From Sphingopyxis jiangsuensis (GTDB lineage: Bacteria; Pseudomonadota; Alphaproteobacteria; Sphingomonadales; Sphingomonadaceae): a DNA stretch of 64,000 bases. This document shows positions 49,809 to 58,585 of the stretch, piece by piece. Both the position numbers and the translations under genes were made by a program. Within the stretch, counting starts at the first letter, position 1, and every line of letters starts with the position of its first letter. The DNA lies in the NCBI RefSeq assembly GCF_016734905.1, contig NZ_JAERPO010000001.1, forward strand, positions 62,001 to 126,000, in the 5' to 3' direction. The notes under the pieces are model-generated. The model worked only from the letters and a program-made list of their open reading frames with translations, was not told the origin of the DNA and searched no databases.

Positions 49809-50995
49809 GCGATCGCGATATAGGCGGCGGGGGCACCCACCTCGGCCGCAGCTGCATCGATCTCGCGAACGAGCAGGGCATCGGCGTTGGCGAGCGGCAT
49901 CGTCTGTCCGCTGTCCTGACTGTCGAGCGGCACAATCGCACCGCCGACGCGCCGCGCGCGCAGATAGTCGCGCCGCGCGCCACCGGGGCCGAGCGGCGCG
50001 CCGAGCGGCGCATACTCAATGCGCGGCAGCGGATCGCCGGCGCCCGCGAGGTGGCGGAGGAGCGGCAGCAGGAATAGCGTCGCGGTCACGAAGGCCGACG
50101 ATGGGTTGCCGGGCAGGCCGAGGAGTACTGCGTCGCCGACCGTCCCGGCGATCAGCGGCTTGCCGGGGCGCATCGCGATCTTCCAGAAGTCGAGTCGTCC
50201 GTCCGCGTCGGCAAGCGCGCCGCGCACATGGTCATGGTCGCCGACCGAGGCGCCCCCGACGGTCACGATGACGTCGTGACGTCGCGCCAAATCCTTGATT
50301 AGCTGTGACATTGAGGCGCGATCGTCGCCGATATGGCAAATATCTCCGAGCCGGGCGGGCTGGTGCGCGAGCATCGCGGCGAGCATCGCGCCATTGCTGT
50401 CGGGGATCTGCCCCGGTGCTGGCGGTGCGCCCGGTGCGACAAGCTCGTCGCCGGTGGTGAGGATGGCGACGCGTGGCAGCGAGCCGACCGCAACCCGCGC
50501 CGCGCCGCCCATAATCGCCGCCGCAATCGCGCCGGGGGTGAGCAGCGACCCTGCTTCTAGGAGGAGGTCGCCCGTGCTGAAGTCTCCCCCGGCTGCGCGG
50601 ATATGGCGCCCGCGCGCCCCGGGGCCTTCGCCGGTGAGTGTCAGGGTCGAGCCATCGACCGCAACATCCTCCTGCACGACGACGGTGTCGGCGCCCGCTG
50701 GCACCATCGCGCCGGTAAAGATGCGGAAGGCCTCGCCCGCGGCGAGAGCGCGCGGCGGCACCGAACCTGCCGCCACCTCGCCGACGATGCGCCACGGACC
50801 GGGCAAGTCGTTAAAGCGGATTGCATAGCCGTCCATCGCCGACAAGGGCGCTGCGGGCTGGCTGCGTTTCGCTATCACGTCTTGTGAAAGATAGCGTCCA
50901 AATAGCTCGAATATAGATATTTCTTCGTACGGACGTGGCGCCTGCAGCGCGAAAAGCCGGGCTTGGGCGGTTTCGACGGCGAGCAGCGCGTTCAT
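49805..50995 (-). CDS. moeA: Molybdopterin molybdenumtransferase MoeA
   Basis: Inserts molybdate into adenylated molybdopterin to finish the molybdenum cofactor. The 396 residues show [12 protein letters not shown] near the N-terminus, [35 protein letters not shown] and [18 protein letters not shown]. The ATG at 50995 forms ATGA with the moaC stop, so both are translated together. Its last codons overlap the lexA promoter. Confidence 0.95.
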   Translation of the reverse strand: MNALLAVETAQARLFALQAPRPYEEISIFELFGRYLSQDVIAKRSQPAAPLSAMDGYAIRFNDLPGPWRIVGEVAAGSVPPRALAAGEAFRIFTGAMVPAGADTVVVQEDVAVDGSTLTLTGEGPGARGRHIRAAGGDFSTGDLLLEAGSLLTPGAIAAAIMGGAARVAVGSLPRVAILTTGDELVAPGAPPAPGQIPDSNGAMLAAMLAHQPARLGDICHIGDDRASMSQLIKDLARRHDVIVTVGGASVGDHDHVRGALADADGRLDFWKIAMRPGKPLIAGTVGDAVLLGLPGNPSSAFVTATLFLLPLLRHLAGAGDPLPRIEYAPLGAPLGPGGARRDYLRARRVGGAIVPLDSQDSGQTMPLANADALLVREIDAAAAEVGAPAAYIAIA

Positions 50996-51465
50996 TCGGC
51001 GCGCCAGTCGCCCGAACGGCCGCCGCTCTTTTCGAGAAGGCGGATATCGCTGACCACCATCGCCCGGTCGAGCGCCTTCGCCATGTCGTAAAGCGTGAGG
51101 AGTGCGACCGAAGCGGCGGTGAGCGCTTCCATCTCGACCCCGGTCGGTCCGCTGGTCGTTGCGGTCGCGCGCACCGAAAGGCCGTCTGCCTCCCAATCGA
51201 AATCGATGCTGACGCTGCTGAGCGCAAGCGGGTGGCAGAGCGGAATGAGGTCGGCGGTGCGCTTTGCAGCCATGATCCCTGCGATCCGCGCTGTCGAGAG
51301 GACGTCGCCCTTGGGCGCGTTGCCGTTGCGGATCGCTTCGAGCGCCGCGGGCGCCATGGCGATGCGCCCCCCGGCCACCGCGCGACGCTGCGTTACGGGT
51401 TTGGCACCGACATCGACCATATGCGCGGCGCCGCTGTCGTCGAGGTGAGTCGGGCGGTTTGTCAT
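50992..51465 (-). CDS. moaC: Cyclic pyranopterin monophosphate synthase MoaC
   Basis: Works with MoaA in the first step of molybdopterin synthesis. The 157 residues hold the family motifs [38 protein letters not shown] (about 62-81), [12 protein letters not shown] and [20 protein letters not shown] (starting about 115). The ATG at 51465 is the conserved start. It is coupled to moeA by ATGA and has an intrinsic terminator of the next unit upstream. Confidence 0.97.
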   Translation of the reverse strand: MTNRPTHLDDSGAAHMVDVGAKPVTQRRAVAGGRIAMAPAALEAIRNGNAPKGDVLSTARIAGIMAAKRTADLIPLCHPLALSSVSIDFDWEADGLSVRATATTSGPTGVEMEALTAASVALLTLYDMAKALDRAMVVSDIRLLEKSGGRSGDWRAE

Positions 51466-51580
51466 CTGTGCAACCGAAGCAACGCCGGGCGCGAAAGGCA
51501 AGCGATCAGCACCGCTTTTTCCGGGTCGGGGGGCGGTTGCAACGACGGCTCTCGATCTCAACACCCCCGTCCGCAGATGC

Positions 51581-51616
51581 AAAAGGGCCGGGCGGTTTCC
51601 CGCCCGGCCCCTTTTT
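51581..51616 (-). terminator. Intrinsic terminator between the RcnB-like gene and moaC
   Basis: GGGCCGGGCGG (51585-51595) pairs perfectly with CCGCCCGGCCC (51600-51610) around TTTC. AAAA stands on the left and CTTTTT on the right, so a T-run exists on both strands. The minus-strand RcnB-like gene ends 11 bases before it and is the most likely user. Confidence 0.88.
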
Positions 51617-51626
51617 GCCAGCTGAT

Positions 51627-52094
51627 TCAGCGCCAGCGGAAGTGGTTGTGATAGACGCGGACGACCTTGCCGTTGCGGACGTTCACCAGCAGCAGGTCGT
51701 TGTAATGCCGGACATAGACCAGGTTGCGTCCGGCCTGCGGAACGCCCCAGCGGCGGTCGTAGCCGATCCGATAGGCGGGGGCGTAATAGCTCGGCCGCAG
51801 CGTCGCGCCGACGCGGAACTGCTGATATCGGAAGGGCGCACGATAGTTCTGATAGCGATGGTCGCGGCGCCAGTCGCGCTTGCTTTCGCGCAGGTCGCGG
51901 CGCGCGTCGTTATATTCGCGGCGTTCCTCGCGAATGTCATGGCGGTCGCCGTGGCGCAGCGCCTGATTATATTCGCGCCGCTCCTCGCGGACTTCGCGGC
52001 GGTCTTCGCGGATTTCGCGGGTCTGGGCCTGCGCGACGGCGGGCACCATCATCGCGGCGATCAGGCCGGCGGCGAGAAAATTGGTCTTCTTCAT
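51627..52094 (-). CDS. RcnB-like secreted basic protein
   Basis: A 155-residue periplasmic protein with a signal peptide ([18 protein letters not shown], cut about 24). The mature N-part is a charged helix in which EERREYN occurs twice (about 37-43 and 56-62), along with many Arg, Asp and Glu. The C-part resembles RcnB (nickel/cobalt homeostasis family): [20 protein letters not shown] then [20 protein letters not shown]. The start is the ATG at 52094. Whether it has a metal role is unproven; such proteins occur in multiple copies in sphingomonads. Confidence 0.82.
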   Translation of the reverse strand: MKKTNFLAAGLIAAMMVPAVAQAQTREIREDRREVREERREYNQALRHGDRHDIREERREYNDARRDLRESKRDWRRDHRYQNYRAPFRYQQFRVGATLRPSYYAPAYRIGYDRRWGVPQAGRNLVYVRHYNDLLLVNVRNGKVVRVYHNHFRWR

Positions 52095-52268
52095 TTGCCA
52101 TTCCTTTCATTCCGTCAGGGGGGAGGGGATCTGCCCGATGACAGCGAAAGGATTAGGCGCGGCGATTTGAACGGATTCGGAACGCTGCGTTTATTTTGAA
52201 GACATTAGTGTCGCAAATTGTCGCGGCGACGACACATTCATTGGCGCGCGATCATTCGGCGCTGCAAC

Positions 52269-52294
52269 GTCATCCCGGCCTTCGCCGGGATGAC
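52269..52294. repeat. GTCATCCCGGC palindrome
   Basis: GTCATCCCGGC and GCCGGGATGAC make a perfect 11-base stem around CTTC. It lies in the 241-base gap between the RcnB-like gene and the thiolase gene, about 40 bases past the thiolase stop, and may be a 3' end structure of the thiolase message or a dispersed repeat. No long T-run follows on either strand. Confidence 0.65.
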
Positions 52295-52335
52295 AAGACA
52301 GGGAAGTCGGTGGTTCGGTCTAGCCCGGTTCCGCC

Positions 52336-53523
52336 TTATACCAGCTCGACCGCAACCGCGGTCGCTTCGCCGCCGCCGATGCACAGGCTCGCGATGCCGC
52401 GCTTTTTGCCGTGGCGCTGGAGCGCGGCGATCAGCGTCGTGATGATGCGCGTGCCGCTCGCGCCGATCGGATGGCCGAGCGCGGTTGCGCCGCCGTGGAC
52501 ATTGATCTTTTCGTGCGGGATGCCGAGGTCGTGCATCGCGAACATCGCGACGCAGGCAAAGGCCTCGTTGACCTCGAACAGGTCGACATCACCGATGCTC
52601 CAGCCGGTCTTGGCGAGCAGCTTGTTGATCGCGCCGACGGGGGCGACGGTGAAATCCTTGGGCTCCTGCGCGTGCGCGGCATGCGCGACGAGGCGCGCGA
52701 CGGGCTTCGCGCCCTTGGCCTCGGCGACCGACTGGCGCGTCAGCACGACTGCGGCGGCACCGTCCGAAATCGACGAGCTGGTCGCGGCCGTGATCGTGCC
52801 GTCCTTGGCAAAGGCCGGGCGCAGCGTCGGGATCTTGTCGGGCATCGCCTTGCCCGGTGCCTCGTCGGTGTCGACGATCACGTCGCCCTTGCGACCCGAA
52901 ATCGTCACCGGCGCAATTTCGGCGGCGAAGGCGCCGTCGGCGATCGCACCCTTGGCGCGGCTCAGCGATTCGAGCGTGTAATCGTCCTGCGCCTGACGCG
53001 AGAGCTGATAGGCGTCGGCGGTGTCCTGCGCGAAAGTGCCCATCGCGCGGCCTGCGTCATAGGCGTCCTCGAGCCCGTCGAGGAACATATGGTCATAGGC
53101 CGTGTCATGACCGATGCGCGCGCCCGAACGGTGCTTCTTGAGCAGATAGGGCGCGTTCGTCATCGATTCCATGCCGCCCGCGACGATCAGGTCGACGCTG
53201 CCCGCGGCGAGCGCTTCGGCGCCCATGATGACGGTCTGCATGCCCGATCCGCAGACCTTGTTGACCGTGGTCGCCTGCACCGACTTGGGCAGGCCGGCCT
53301 TGATCGCCGCCTGACGCGCGGGCGCCTGACCCAGCCCGGCGGGCAGGACGCAGCCCATATAGATGCGTTCGACATCGTCGCCCGACACGCCCGCGCGCTC
53401 GACCGCCGCCTTGACCGCGGTCGCGCCGAGATCGGTCGCGCTGGCGTCGGAAAGCGAACCCTGCATCGCGCCCATCGGGGTGCGCGCATAGGACAGAAAA
53501 ACGACGGGATCGGTGGCGGTCAT
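52336..53523 (-). CDS. Acetyl-CoA acetyltransferase (thiolase)
   Basis: A 395-residue thiolase that joins or splits acyl-CoA units, probably acetoacetyl-CoA metabolism. The nucleophile Cys lies in VNKVCGSGMQTV (about 89), NEAFACVAMFA (about 320) and the His in NVHGGATALGHPIGASG (about 351) follow, and the second Cys is in SLCIGGGEATAVAVE (about 381). The ATG at 53521-53523 is chosen; a longer open frame exists. It is divergent from the aldehyde dehydrogenase gene. The exact acyl chain length is not determined. Confidence 0.94.
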   Translation of the reverse strand: MTATDPVVFLSYARTPMGAMQGSLSDASATDLGATAVKAAVERAGVSGDDVERIYMGCVLPAGLGQAPARQAAIKAGLPKSVQATTVNKVCGSGMQTVIMGAEALAAGSVDLIVAGGMESMTNAPYLLKKHRSGARIGHDTAYDHMFLDGLEDAYDAGRAMGTFAQDTADAYQLSRQAQDDYTLESLSRAKGAIADGAFAAEIAPVTISGRKGDVIVDTDEAPGKAMPDKIPTLRPAFAKDGTITAATSSSISDGAAAVVLTRQSVAEAKGAKPVARLVAHAAHAQEPKDFTVAPVGAINKLLAKTGWSIGDVDLFEVNEAFACVAMFAMHDLGIPHEKINVHGGATALGHPIGASGTRIITTLIAALQRHGKKRGIASLCIGGGEATAVAVELV

Positions 53524-53710
53524 GACTGGAGACTCCGTGACGTAGAAATGATCGGTCGCCCGATTAGCGGAATTGCTGCACTTGCGAAAGGGGCATAGGA
53601 TTTCAGCGAACACCCATGCCGCTTCGTGACAGCCCAGATGGGGAAGCGGGTTTCAACTTGCAACCGGCCCGCCAGCATGGTCAAACGGAATGAAAGACGG
53701 GAGAAGGGCA

Positions 53711-55162
53711 ATGGCGAGCGTGGCAATCGACATCGATGGCGAAACCGAACGGATGCACCGCATCCTCGCGGTCCAGCGCCGGAGCTTTACCGCCGCGATG
53801 CCCGAAAGCCTCGCCGTGCGCACCGATCGCATCGACCGTGCGATCGCGATGCTCGTCGACCGTGCCGAGGATTTTGCCAAGGCGGTGAGCGAGGATTTCG
53901 GACACCGCAGCCGCGAACAGACGCTGATGACCGACATCATGCCGTCGGTGAGCGCGCTCAAACATGCGAAAAAGCACTTGGCGAGCTGGGCGAAGGGGGA
54001 GAAGCGCAAGCCGACCTTTCCGCTCGGCCTGCTCGGCGCAAAGGCCGAGGTCGTCTATCAACCCAAGGGCGTCGTCGGCGTCGTCGCGCCGTGGAATTTC
54101 CCCGTCGGCATGGTGTTCGTGCCGATGGCCGGGATCCTTGCGGCGGGCAACCGTGCGATGATCAAGCCGAGCGAGTTCACCGAAAATGTCTCTGCGCTGA
54201 TGGCGCGGCTCGTCCCCGATTATTTCGACGAAAGCGAAATGGCGGTGTTCACTGGCGATGCCGAGGTCGGGATCGCATTTTCGAAGCTCGCCTTCGACCA
54301 TCTGATCTTCACCGGCGCGACGAGCGTCGGGCGCCACATCATGCGCGCCGCCGCCGATAATCTGGTGCCGGTGACGCTCGAGCTTGGCGGCAAGTCGCCG
54401 ACTTTCATCGGGCGCAGCGCGAACAAGGAACAGGTGGGTCAGCGCGTCGCGCTCGGCAAGATGATGAACGCGGGGCAGATATGCCTCGCCCCCGACTATC
54501 TGCTCGTCCCGGACGATCAGGAAGGCGAGGTGATCGATGGCGTGACGAAGGGCGCGGCGGCGCTTTACCCGACATTGCTCGCGAACGACGATTATACCTC
54601 GGTGGTCAACGGGCGCAATTACGACCGGCTGCAATCCTACCTCGCCGACGCGCGCGACAAGGGGGCCGAGGTGATCGAGATCAACCCGGCGAAGGAGGAT
54701 TTCGCGAGCGCCAACGGCCACAAGATGCCGCTCCACATCGTCCGCAACGTCACTGACGAGATGAAGGTGATGCAGGAGGAAATCTTCGGGCCGATCCTGC
54801 CGGTGAAGACCTACAGGACGATCGACGAGGCGATCGACTATGTGAACGAACGCGACCGCCCGCTCGGCCTTTATTATTTCGGGCAGGACAAGAGCGAGGA
54901 GGAGCGCGTACTGACGCGCACCATCTCGGGCGGCGTCACGGTCAACGACGTGCTGTTCCACAATGCGATGGAGGATCTGCCCTTTGGCGGCGTCGGCCCG
55001 TCGGGGATGGGCAATTATCACGGCGTCGACGGCTTTCGAACGTTCAGCCACGCGCGCGCCGTCTATCGCCAGCCCAAGCTCGACGTAGCGGGGCTCGCAG
55101 GTTTCAAGCCGCCCTATGGCAAGGCGACCGCCAAGACGCTGGCGAAAGAGCTGAAGAAATAG
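53711..55162 (+). CDS. Coniferyl aldehyde dehydrogenase
   Basis: NAD(P)-dependent aldehyde dehydrogenase, 483 residues, of the coniferyl-aldehyde branch. Motifs are VVAPWNFPVGMVFVPMAG, the catalytic Glu in VTLELGGKSPTF (about 224) and the catalytic Cys in NAGQICLAPDYLLVP (about 259), with EEIFGPILPVKTY later. The LAPDY context rather than TA or VA is typical of this branch. The ATG at 53711 follows GGGAGAAGG. In sphingomonads it may oxidise lignin-derived or fatty aldehydes; the true substrate is unproven. Confidence 0.9.
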   Translation: MASVAIDIDGETERMHRILAVQRRSFTAAMPESLAVRTDRIDRAIAMLVDRAEDFAKAVSEDFGHRSREQTLMTDIMPSVSALKHAKKHLASWAKGEKRKPTFPLGLLGAKAEVVYQPKGVVGVVAPWNFPVGMVFVPMAGILAAGNRAMIKPSEFTENVSALMARLVPDYFDESEMAVFTGDAEVGIAFSKLAFDHLIFTGATSVGRHIMRAAADNLVPVTLELGGKSPTFIGRSANKEQVGQRVALGKMMNAGQICLAPDYLLVPDDQEGEVIDGVTKGAAALYPTLLANDDYTSVVNGRNYDRLQSYLADARDKGAEVIEINPAKEDFASANGHKMPLHIVRNVTDEMKVMQEEIFGPILPVKTYRTIDEAIDYVNERDRPLGLYYFGQDKSEEERVLTRTISGGVTVNDVLFHNAMEDLPFGGVGPSGMGNYHGVDGFRTFSHARAVYRQPKLDVAGLAGFKPPYGKATAKTLAKELKK

Positions 55163-55220
55163 CTTGGCAAGCGGCGGCGCTTCGCCTTAGGGAGTGCGCC
55201 GCACCGCGACCCGCGTGCAT

Positions 55221-55305
55221 GCCCCTGTGGTGAAATTGGTAGACGCGCTCGACTCAAAATCGAGTTCCGCAAGGAGTGCTGGTTCGAGTCCGGCCAGGGG
55301 CACCA
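55221..55305 (+). tRNA. tRNA-Leu (anticodon CAA)
   Basis: An 85-base cloverleaf. The acceptor stem GCCCCTG pairs with CAGGGGC, the D-arm shows TGGTAGACGC, the anticodon stem CTCGA/TCGAG holds the loop CTCAAAA with anticodon CAA at 55255-55257, there is a long variable arm as expected for leucine, and a T-arm GGTTCGAGTCC. The CCA end is encoded. It reads UUG codons. Confidence 0.96.
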
Positions 55306-55309
55306 CTTC

Positions 55310-55639
55310 CATTCCGACCCTCGCTTGATGTCCTCTGCCGCGTTCAGCATCGCGTTCGCGCGCGCCCCAAACGCCCTTCGCAATAGCCGCTCGCTTGGTC
55401 CAACAGGTCAATGCTGCAAATATGGCACCGTTAATTGGCGCTTACGGAGAAATTTGTTCATACTCAGGTTGCATAGTCGACATTGATGGAGGCCATGGAC
55501 CAGCTTTCTGTTAACTAAAACAAAATGTTGCTTTGAGCATTTACCGAAACCTCGATATGTTGACGTGGCATTTTTGGGCGGAACTGTATAGACCATGAGC
55601 TATTCCCACATACCCGGAGCGCAACCAAAAGAGGACAGC
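55310..55639. other. AT-richer intergenic stretch after tRNA-Leu
   Basis: Between the tRNA and the PilZ gene, from about 55400 on, base composition is clearly lower in GC than elsewhere in the window (for example GTTAACTAAAACAAAATG). A 62-codon open frame on the minus strand (55408-55596) has no ribosome site and no recognisable motif and is not called. The stretch probably holds the PilZ gene promoter. A remnant of DNA inserted beside the tRNA gene is possible but no integrase or repeated tRNA end was found. Confidence 0.45.
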
Positions 55640-56260
55640 GTGAAAAAACCGCTCCCTCCGCTTCGTATGAATGAGCCGATCTCGGGCTCGGATACCGACC
55701 GGCGCGGTGCCGATCGTTATCGAACTGTCTGGCGCATCGCCAAGGTTGTGCGCGATGGCGATTCGGGCCTTTGGCGCGTTCGCAACATGTCCGACCGCGG
55801 GATGATGCTCGCAGCAGATGTGCCTGTGGCGGTCGGCGAAAAGCTCGAAGTGGCGCTTTCAGACACCGTTGTCGTGAACGGCCGCGTCGTTTGGGCCGAC
55901 GAGGGGCGCTGCGGCGTCGAGTTCGACGAGGAGGTCGATGTCGCCGACGTGCTCAAGCGCCTTGCGGCGGAGCAGCGCGCGAGCGGCTATCGCCAGCCGC
56001 GCCTCCCGGTCCACACCAAGGCGCAGGTCATCACCGAAAATGTGACGAGCGACATCGAGCTGGTCGACCTGTCGCAGAGCGGTGCGGGCTTCGTCCACAC
56101 CGGACATCTGGAGGTCGGCAAGGAAATCGAGCTGGTGCTTGCCGGCGGCCTTCGCCGCAAGGCAATCGTCCGCTGGTCGCGTGGCACGCGCGGCGGCGTC
56201 TGGCTCACGCAGCCGCTCGAACGCGCCGACCTCGAAAGCATCCGGCGCTTTGAAGGCTAG
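55640..56260 (+). CDS. Tandem PilZ-domain protein (c-di-GMP receptor-like)
   Basis: A protein of about 206 residues with two PilZ-like domains. The first begins RRGADRYRTVWRIAKV (RxxxR motif) and has the NMSDRGMML motif (D/N-x-S-x-x-G). The second begins RLPVHTKAQV and has DLSQSGAGFVH. The RxxxR in the second is weak, so c-di-GMP may bind mainly to the first. The GTG at 55640 is preferred because AAGAGGA precedes it; an ATG at 55595 would add 15 residues. A diguanylate cyclase gene lies convergently next door. Confidence 0.85.
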   Translation: MKKPLPPLRMNEPISGSDTDRRGADRYRTVWRIAKVVRDGDSGLWRVRNMSDRGMMLAADVPVAVGEKLEVALSDTVVVNGRVVWADEGRCGVEFDEEVDVADVLKRLAAEQRASGYRQPRLPVHTKAQVITENVTSDIELVDLSQSGAGFVHTGHLEVGKEIELVLAGGLRRKAIVRWSRGTRGGVWLTQPLERADLESIRRFEG

Positions 56261-56311
56261 GGATGCGGAGGACGGGGCGGTGCCAGTGGTCCCCGAATAG
56301 TGCCTCCAGCC

Positions 56312-57289
56312 TTACGGCAGCGGGGATGCGCGCCGCTCGTACGTAAAACTGGGCGTTGGCGCGTCGAACAATATGGTAGGACGCGGCGCGGCGCGGGCCC
56401 GTGCTTTCGACGTGGTCGATGCCGTCGTATGGGCGTCGCCGATGCGCAGGCCCGCGCCTATCGCCTTGGCGCTGTACATGAGGTCATCGGCCTGTCTGAC
56501 AAGGTCGTCGAGCGAGGCTCTCCCCGGTGGGATGATGAGCGCTCCGACACTGGAACGAAGATCGCGCTGCGCAGGGGACGGGACCGAGTTCATGACGCGG
56601 TGCAAGCGCTCGGCGACTGCGGGCCCGGTCGCCTTGCCCTTCACTGACATGAAAATCACGAATTCGTCACCGCCCATCCGGGCGAAAATGTCGGCCTTGC
56701 GGATCGAAGCCCGGATGGAGCGCGCAAAATCCTTGAGGCATTGGTCGCCGACCGCGTGGCCTTCGCCATCGTTGATCGCCTTGAATCCGTCGAGGTCGGC
56801 AAACAGCATCACGCGCCAGCTGCCGACGTCGCACATGAGTTCGCCGAATTCGAAAAATGCCTGCCGGTTGAGCGCGCCGGTCATCGAATCGATACGTGCC
56901 AGCCACCATTCGCGCATATAGGCGCCGCGCACGGCCGCAATCGCCGACAGGATGATCGACATCGCCACGAAACGCATCACCAGGTCGAGCGAAAAGGCCG
57001 AGGTCGCATAGGGGTATAGCGAGGCCCCGTTGATGATGAAGGTCAGGATCATGCAGAATATGCCGACCCCATGTCCGACAGCCCAGCCGAGAAGCCAAGT
57101 CGCGACGCACAACACAAAGAGGTAAACCGGCCCGAACCAGATATCCTTGCCCGAGACGAGGTCGCCGACAGCCGCGAAGGCCGTGAGCAAGGCGACCAGT
57201 GCCCACGCCTGCAGCCTGCTGATGCGGAGGGTCGAATAGGCTAGTCGCGAAATGCCCTTGAAGACAGTGATCGAGCGAGGCGCAAACAT
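56312..57289 (-). CDS. Membrane diguanylate cyclase (GGDEF)
   Basis: A 325-residue protein with about five to six N-terminal hydrophobic helices (ALVALLTAFAAVGDLV and FGPVYLFVLCVATWLLGWAV) followed by a GGDEF domain from about 143 (WWLARIDSMTGALNRQAFFEF). The active loop is ARMGGDEFVIFM and an RxxD inhibitory site (RKAD) stands five residues before GGDEF, so it is expected to make c-di-GMP and to be product-inhibited. The start is set at the ATG at 57289 rather than a TTG seven codons earlier. No clear sensory domain beyond the membrane part was seen. Confidence 0.9.
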   Translation of the reverse strand: MFAPRSITVFKGISRLAYSTLRISRLQAWALVALLTAFAAVGDLVSGKDIWFGPVYLFVLCVATWLLGWAVGHGVGIFCMILTFIINGASLYPYATSAFSLDLVMRFVAMSIILSAIAAVRGAYMREWWLARIDSMTGALNRQAFFEFGELMCDVGSWRVMLFADLDGFKAINDGEGHAVGDQCLKDFARSIRASIRKADIFARMGGDEFVIFMSVKGKATGPAVAERLHRVMNSVPSPAQRDLRSSVGALIIPPGRASLDDLVRQADDLMYSAKAIGAGLRIGDAHTTASTTSKARARAAPRPTILFDAPTPSFTYERRASPLP

Positions 57290-57366
57290 TGTCAGAGAAT
57301 GGGGCAACAAGGTTAAAGGCCGATTACCGCGGAGCCGATGAAGGTGGCCTGTTTCGCGCTTCGCCG

Positions 57367-58218
57367 TCAGATATCTTCGACCAGCCGTCCGTAAAGCAGC
57401 GGCCTTCGGTCGCGGAAAAAGCCCATGCCGGCGCGATGTTTCGCCGCCCGGTCGAGGTCAATCGTTTCGACGAGCACGCCGGTTTCGCTTGCGCCGAACG
57501 CCTGCGCCAAATCTCCCCATTCATCGCTGATGAAGCTGTGGCCATAGAAATTGGCGTCGCCCTCTGGTCCAATCCGATTGGCGGCGATGACCGGCATGCA
57601 GTTCGACACCGAATGCCCCTGCATCGCGCGGCGCCACATGCGGCTCGTGTCGAGGTCGGCGTCATAGGGTTCGGACCCGATCGCGGTCGGATAGAACAGC
57701 AGCTCGGCACCCATCAACGCCATCGCGCGCGCGCATTCGGGATACCATTGATCCCAGCAAACGCCGACGCCGATGCGCGTGCCGAAGACGTCCCACACCT
57801 TGAAGCCCGTGTTGCCGGGGCGGAAATAATATTTTTCCTCATATCCGGGGCCGTCGGGAATATGGCTCTTGCGATACGTCCCCATGATCGCGCCGTCGGG
57901 GCCGATCATCGCGAGCGTGTTATAATAGTGCGGCCCGTCTTTCTCGAAATAGCTCGTCGGGATCGCGATCTTCAGCTTCGCGGCGAGCGCCTGCATCGCG
58001 ACGACGCTGGGGTGATCGGCGGTCGGACGCGCGTTCGCGAACAGCGCCTCGTCCTCGACCTGGCAGAAATAGGGGCCTTCAAAGAGTTCGGGCGGCAGAA
58101 CGATCTGCGCGCCCTTGGCCGCCGCTTCCTCGACGAGTGCCGTCACGGCCTCGATATTGGGCGCGACGGGGCCGGGTAGGGGCAACTGGAGCGCGGCGAC
58201 GGTGATGGTGCGGGTCAT
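57367..58218 (-). CDS. aguB: N-carbamoylputrescine amidase
   Basis: Hydrolyses N-carbamoylputrescine to putrescine, CO2 and ammonia. The 283-residue nitrilase-fold enzyme has the triad Glu in LPPELFEGPYFCQ (about 42), Lys in TYRKSHIPDGPGYEEKYYF (about 120) and Cys in VCWDQWYPECARAM (about 153-154). It lies in the same block as aguA, with a small DUF3147 gene between and a 10-base gap before its start. Together they turn agmatine into putrescine. Confidence 0.95.
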   Translation of the reverse strand: MTRTITVAALQLPLPGPVAPNIEAVTALVEEAAAKGAQIVLPPELFEGPYFCQVEDEALFANARPTADHPSVVAMQALAAKLKIAIPTSYFEKDGPHYYNTLAMIGPDGAIMGTYRKSHIPDGPGYEEKYYFRPGNTGFKVWDVFGTRIGVGVCWDQWYPECARAMALMGAELLFYPTAIGSEPYDADLDTSRMWRRAMQGHSVSNCMPVIAANRIGPEGDANFYGHSFISDEWGDLAQAFGASETGVLVETIDLDRAAKHRAGMGFFRDRRPLLYGRLVEDI

Positions 58219-58228
58219 GGGGCAGGGC

Positions 58229-58585
58229 TTACAATCTGATGCCGAACTTGGCGGCGAGGGGAATGGTCAGAAGATAGAGTGCGACGGTCAGCGCGCAACC
58301 CGCAGCCAGCGCGACCCAGAAACTGACCCCGCTGCGCAGCAACAGCGGCGTGACGAGGAACATCGGCAGGCTGGGCAGCACATACCAGAAGGTCGCCTGC
58401 ATATGGTCGGCGAGGCGGATCCGGTCGCCCGTGTCGTGCCAGAGCCAGATGATGCCGAGCAATGAGACCAGCGGCAGCGAGGCGACGAGCGCGGCAGCCG
58501 CGGCATTGCGCCGGCCGATCCACGCGATCGCCGCGATGATCAGTCCCGACAGCAGCGCGCGCGCGATGAAGCTGGCGGTCAGCAT
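58229..58585 (-). CDS. DUF3147-like small membrane protein
   Basis: A 118-residue protein with four hydrophobic helices, beginning FIARALLSGLIIAAIAWIG and containing LVASLPLVSLLGIIWLW and YVLPSLPMFLVTPLLL, the pattern of DUF3147 family members. Its start overlaps the aguA stop by 7 bases and it is followed after 10 bases by aguB, so it is made with the polyamine enzymes. A transport or membrane role is possible but unproven. Confidence 0.8.
   Translation of the reverse strand: MLTASFIARALLSGLIIAAIAWIGRRNAAAAALVASLPLVSLLGIIWLWHDTGDRIRLADHMQATFWYVLPSLPMFLVTPLLLRSGVSFWVALAAGCALTVALYLLTIPLAAKFGIRL

Noticed and set aside
55408-55596. 62-codon open frame on the minus strand in the AT-rich gap after tRNA-Leu
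   Set aside because: No ribosome site, no recognisable motif, and its composition follows the AT-rich gap; more likely chance.
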